Shown here one piece after another: positions 60,011 through 64,000 of a stretch of DNA of 64,000 nucleotides. Where the stretch lies: positions 124,001-188,000 of the forward strand of contig JAQGEQ010000140.1 in the NCBI GenBank assembly GCA_034620365.1. The letters are read 5' to 3'. Below the pieces are notes generated by a model, which saw nothing but the letters and a program-made list of their open reading frames with translations, was not told where the DNA came from and did no database searches. Source of the DNA: Pegea sp. RAD2-039. Taxonomy: Eukaryota > Chordata > Thaliacea > Salpida > Salpidae. The translations under genes and the position numbers were made by a program. The first letter of the stretch is position 1. Every line of letters begins with the position of its first letter.

Positions 60011-61628
60011 TGAAACTATTTTCAAAAGATTTAGTTTACGACTGTTTTCAAACTACTAAACCAAATTGTAATATAACTAAAAACTAGACATATAGTTTTA
60101 AATAAAAAACTTAATAAAATTAATTTCCTAAATTGTATTTTGAATCAACAGCTGGATAAAAGTCTAACAACATAAAAGTTAGATAAGAAAACTTGTCAGA
60201 TTTTACTGTCAAGCACTATCTTTATTACAAAGTTGAAGAAACTGAAAATAGAACCAGCACCGAATTGTCAACAACCAACTGCCGAAAAGTAAATAACCCT
60301 CACTTTTTACAAAACGCAACTCTATTTGATTTCTTCTCAGTGTAAGTAATCAATTTCAGAACAAACTGAAAATAGATAAAAACTAAAATAGAGTGTCATG
60401 TAATGAAAAATATTTAAAAAGATTAACATCTCAATTTTTTATTTCAATATTGTTCATTTAAGTGATTTTTGAAACAATTTAATTTGAGTTTAATCTTTTG
60501 TTTGAAGCCTTGTAATTAAGAATCTGTGTAGTTTTTACCTCATATATCTCACGTACTTGTAGATGATGTTTTTTAACTTTCTTTTTAGGTAACTATCACG
60601 TTAATTTTTCTACATTTAACACAGAACCATTTAAACACCATTTATTTCAACTGGTTGTTTTCAGATATTTCAAATTGTTTTTGGGCTACACTAGAACAGA
60701 CAGAATCTAAAAGAGGTAATTATTAGACTCTACTGCGGGAAAGTTTAATTTAAAGTTACAAGATAATAATGTAGAATTTCATTTAAATTTAAATATCCGA
60801 GTATTTCAAAATCAAAACAATTATTTTCTATTTGAAGATGAAGTACAATTGAATTAAAAACAAATGTTTACAGACGAAAAAAAGTAACGGAAAGATTACT
60901 AGCTAGTAAAAGTCATTAAATGACGTAGATCTAGTTGAAACTCTTTTTTAATTAAAAAGATATTTGTAACTAAAACTTTCTTTTCAATTAGAACCAACCA
61001 ACTGTTTTAAATCAAAAATTTCTTAAATAGAAATGTTCATAAAAATGTAATTATTTGAAACTGATAATACTTTTTAAAAATCTGTCTGAAAAGATCAAAC
61101 TAAAGAATCTTTATCTCAGGTAAATAATAAACTTTTAATTTGCAAATCTAAATATGAAATATATTCTTGACTTGTTAGATATCAAAACAGTAAAATTTGA
61201 AGCTAAAGTAGAAGTGAGTAAAAAATTTGACAAAACTACAACAGATGGTTGAAGATACAAGAAAGATGAATATCTGTAAAAGTGATCTTCATTCTTTACT
61301 CTTTTATTTTTAATCTTATTTTGTTAATAAATGTTTTAATTTCACAGAATTTGTTTCTTATTAGACAAAAATTTGTTAAAAATTTAATGAACTTCAATTT
61401 CTAAATAACTTCAAACAAAAAAGATCTGATTTGATGATTAAAATAAATCTCTAAATTCAAATAAACTTTTTTATATTTTGTAAATTATCAAACAATTAAA
61501 AAATAAGAAAATATTCATGAAAGAACATTTTGATTTTATTCTAAATATTTTTGAAAATAAACACGACCTCAAAAGCAACTTTATACTGAAAATAAACTTC
61601 ACAGCAATCTACTAGTAAAATTTATTTA
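60011..61628. other. Remainder of module W copy 2 and 3' flank of copy 8
   Basis: Near-identical to 4617-6233, including the acceptor-like open stretch at about 60590-60715 and the short ATG frame near 61155. Nothing assigned. The last 290 bp are the shared W/Z 3' flank. Confidence 0.4.
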
Positions 61629-64000
61629 TTAAAATGGGAAATTTTCACATATGTCAGGTACACATGGTTGATAGCTGACTATGACTTGATTAATCTTTTC
61701 TTTCGTTCTTGCAACTTCTTTCCATTCATTTGTTACTTCATTGTAACATTCGACAAATTTAACATCATCTTCTCTTTCAGAAAAACCTCCTGAAACAATC
61801 AACAAGTTCATCACAATTATGCAAATTATTGTAAACATCATAAAAATTTTATTAAAAAGTTTTTCAATTCCAAACATAAGAAAAGTTTTACCAAAAAGAT
61901 AAATCTTCTTATTAAAGACAACAGCTTTTGGTTCTCCTCTTGCATATTTCATACTTGCTACAAACTCCCAATTATCATTGAGGACATCGTATCTTTCAAC
62001 AGTTTTTAAACCTTCTCCGTCACCATAACCACCAATGGCGTAGATATAGTTGCCAAGCGTGACTACAGCTTTAATGATTTTAGAATTAGTTATCATCATA
62101 AGATCAAAACGTCATCGTGACGTCATCAGCAAATACCTAGATAACATCGAGGTGTCAACATCGATTTTACAGAACTCCATTCGTCCCTCTGTGGATCATA
62201 TTTCTCCACACAAGAAACTGGTTTATTCAAATGGTAACCACCGACAACATACAACATCCGGTTGAAGACAGCACAACCGAAATTGTCACGAATTCTATTT
62301 GATGAAGCAATTTGCGTCCATTCATCAGTGATTGGATCGTATCTGGAAATAACATAATAGTTTTTGGCAAATGAAGTTTTGGTTAAAATCTCATTTCATC
62401 ACTCACTTTACTGTTCTGTTATTTCTTAAATGAGAATCATCATAATAATCTTGAAAAATGTACAATTCATTTTCATTAACTCCCAATCTCGGCAAAAACA
62501 TTCGACCGTCTAAATACAATTTATCTTCTAAACTTTTGCACTTCTTCCACTCATTTAAAATTGGGTCGTATCTAGAAATATGATGACGTCATATTTAGTT
62601 TGCAATGATGATGTCATCATTTGCTTCATGCTTCTAACCTTTCCAAATCACCATAATTCTTTAACATATAAATGAAACCATTTATGACCACAGATCTTGA
62701 AATATTTCCAAGACACAGCTTCGGAAGTTTAAACCAAACAAACGTTTCAGACAAACGGAACTTTGCACTTTTCAAAGATTTCTCATCAGATCTATTGAAT
62801 ATATCAACGATGTAGATCACCTGTGACGTCATATGTCAGTCATTGAAGTGAAAAGTATTTAATTAAATAATCTTACCTGCCGAATATCAAGTTGTCTTGG
62901 CTTACTTTCAATTGGGATGTAAGCTTTCAGGTCATTGAGGACCTTGCTGAGATATTCATAACAAGTATCTCTAATTACATCACAACTTTCTAATTTCATC
63001 GAGATAAAATTTGGATTTATTAAATAGCATCGTACCTATAGAAATCACAATTTTATACTCACAAGTCTACAACTTTACAGTTTCTAGATACTTACGTTCT
63101 TAATTAACTTATTTAAACAATGTTTTCTTGAAGTTAAATCATATTTGATCCAATCTAAAAGAGCATTGAATACTTGGGATTCACAAATCACATGAAGCTC
63201 ATCTTTTGAAATTAGTTTACAAATTACAGAGTCTGGTTGTAATTTGAATTCATCACTTTTTGAAATCTGGTAAAAATCATGAGATCAATCAAAAACTTTT
63301 TCTTATTAAATATGAAAAGAACAAAATCAGTAGAAATAACGAAGCAAGTAAATATTTCATGAATATTTAAGTTTGATGAAGTAGAAAAAATCTTTCTACT
63401 TAAAATGTTTTAGCCAAGAAAATAACATTTCTCTATTTTCTTACTTCTATAAAGTTTTTTCCAATAAATTTTTCAATCTTCGTTGGAAGCTCCAAAAATC
63501 CATAATTCTCAGTAAATGTTGCAAATTCGAAGCAGTTGGAAATCTCTATTTGACTTTCCAAAAAGCTGTAATTGATAAAGTATAATTACAAAAACTATTG
63601 AAAGAAACTGAATTATAAAACTAGCTTACTTGCTACATAACTTCTCTAAACCATTTATTTGAAATATGGAATCTGCAATCATCAGTTTCTCAACGTTTTC
63701 TTCATTGATTTGTATTTTTTTTGAGTAAATGTATCCTAGAAGATCAGAGAATACATTTGGGTCTACCTCATTTAAGGTAACTTCACGAGAATATGATTCT
63801 TTAAATCCACCACCTTAATAAATTCAAATAGTTTTTTGTATATTCAGTTATTTTCACAATTGAAGTTGAATCTTGAATCTAACTTACCACGAAACATTGC
63901 TTCAAAATAAGGTGAAGCAGCAACTAATATACGTTTGTCACAATTGAAACTTCTTTCAAATTCATTTAATTTCACTTTGATGCTAACATCATGAATCTGA
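61629..64000 (-). CDS. Copy 8: BTB-BACK-Kelch protein, 5' end beyond the window, intact so far
   Basis: Exons 2 (63888-64000, partial), 3 (63630-63813), 4 (63445-63565), 5 (63096-63266), 6 (62877-63035), 7 (62639-62820), 8 (62407-62571), 9 (62137-62342), 10 (61892-62068) and 11 (61629-61789). All are GT-AG and one open frame; exon 1 is outside. Exon 8 is 165 nt and in frame, of the long-loop type seen in copies 4, 6 and 7 (KLYLDGRMFLPRLG, QDYYDDSHLRNN), making this the only intact member of that sub-type here. Other kelch-face residues: VIYIVDIFNRSDEK, CLGNISRSVV, SSNRIRDNFGC, AIGGYGDGEGLKTVERY, RGEPKAVVF, GGFSEREDDVKFVECY, RTKEKINQVIV. BTB and BACK are close to copy 3 (same YSKKIQI change), while module W links it to copy 1, so the array has exchanged segments. 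Confidence 0.9.
61790..61891 (-). other. Stop-free 102-nt intron of copy 8
   Basis: Same 102-nt, open, frame-preserving intron as in copies 1-3, also conserved in length in copies 0, 4, 6 and 7. Confidence 0.75.

Noticed and set aside
1-64000. CRISPR array, prokaryotic operon or phage
   Set aside because: The repeats are kilobase-scale gene units with spliceosomal introns; no short spaced repeats, Shine-Dalgarno sites or phage genes are seen.

Overview
The window is AT-rich animal nuclear DNA (GT-AG introns, BTB-BACK-Kelch genes, LINE and tRNA-derived SINE insertions). It looks like an invertebrate with mostly short (about 40-100 nt) introns; I cannot name the species from the sequence.

The whole window is one tandem array. 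Nine copies of an 11-exon gene on the minus strand encode a BTB-BACK-Kelch protein (KLHL type, predicted Cullin-3 ubiquitin-ligase substrate adaptor), at 1-761, 6234-9067, 13073-15920, 21717-24548, 30382-33254, 38145-39922, 46321-49195, 53186-56069 and 61629-64000; I call these copies 0 to 8. I rebuilt the exons from splice sites and frame. Copies 1, 2 and 3 give uninterrupted proteins of 578, 581 and 578 residues; copy 8 is intact as far as the window goes. Copies 0, 4, 5, 6 and 7 carry lesions: fusion deletion with start loss; lost acceptor plus stop; BTB/BACK deletion plus damaged donor; nonsense codon in BACK; one-base insertion with stop.

Layout: each gene is followed upstream (rising coordinates) by a conserved 5' flank of about 1 kb, a relic of an RTE-like reverse transcriptase on the minus strand, an optional block X (about 0.75 kb), then one of three alternative modules before the 3' end of the next gene. 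From left to right the modules are W, Y, Y, Z, Y, Z, Y, W. W carries a broken plus-strand relative of VPS35L (Retriever complex subunit); Z carries a shorter relic of the same exon plus unassigned coding-like pieces; Y has no gene I recognise. One LINE 3' end (16930-17831) and one tRNA-derived SINE (26211-26418) are single-unit insertions, proven by empty sites in the sister units, and they share a 3' tail.

The most interesting signal is in the kelch part. The BTB and BACK exons and the kelch beta-strands are almost identical between copies, whereas the loops after the diglycines and at the blade edges differ by replacements and whole-codon indels. This is the pattern expected of adaptors whose target-binding face is diversifying. 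A second oddity is a 102-nt intron between exons 10 and 11 that is stop-free and frame-preserving in nearly all copies and would add a hydrophobic, membrane-like segment if retained.
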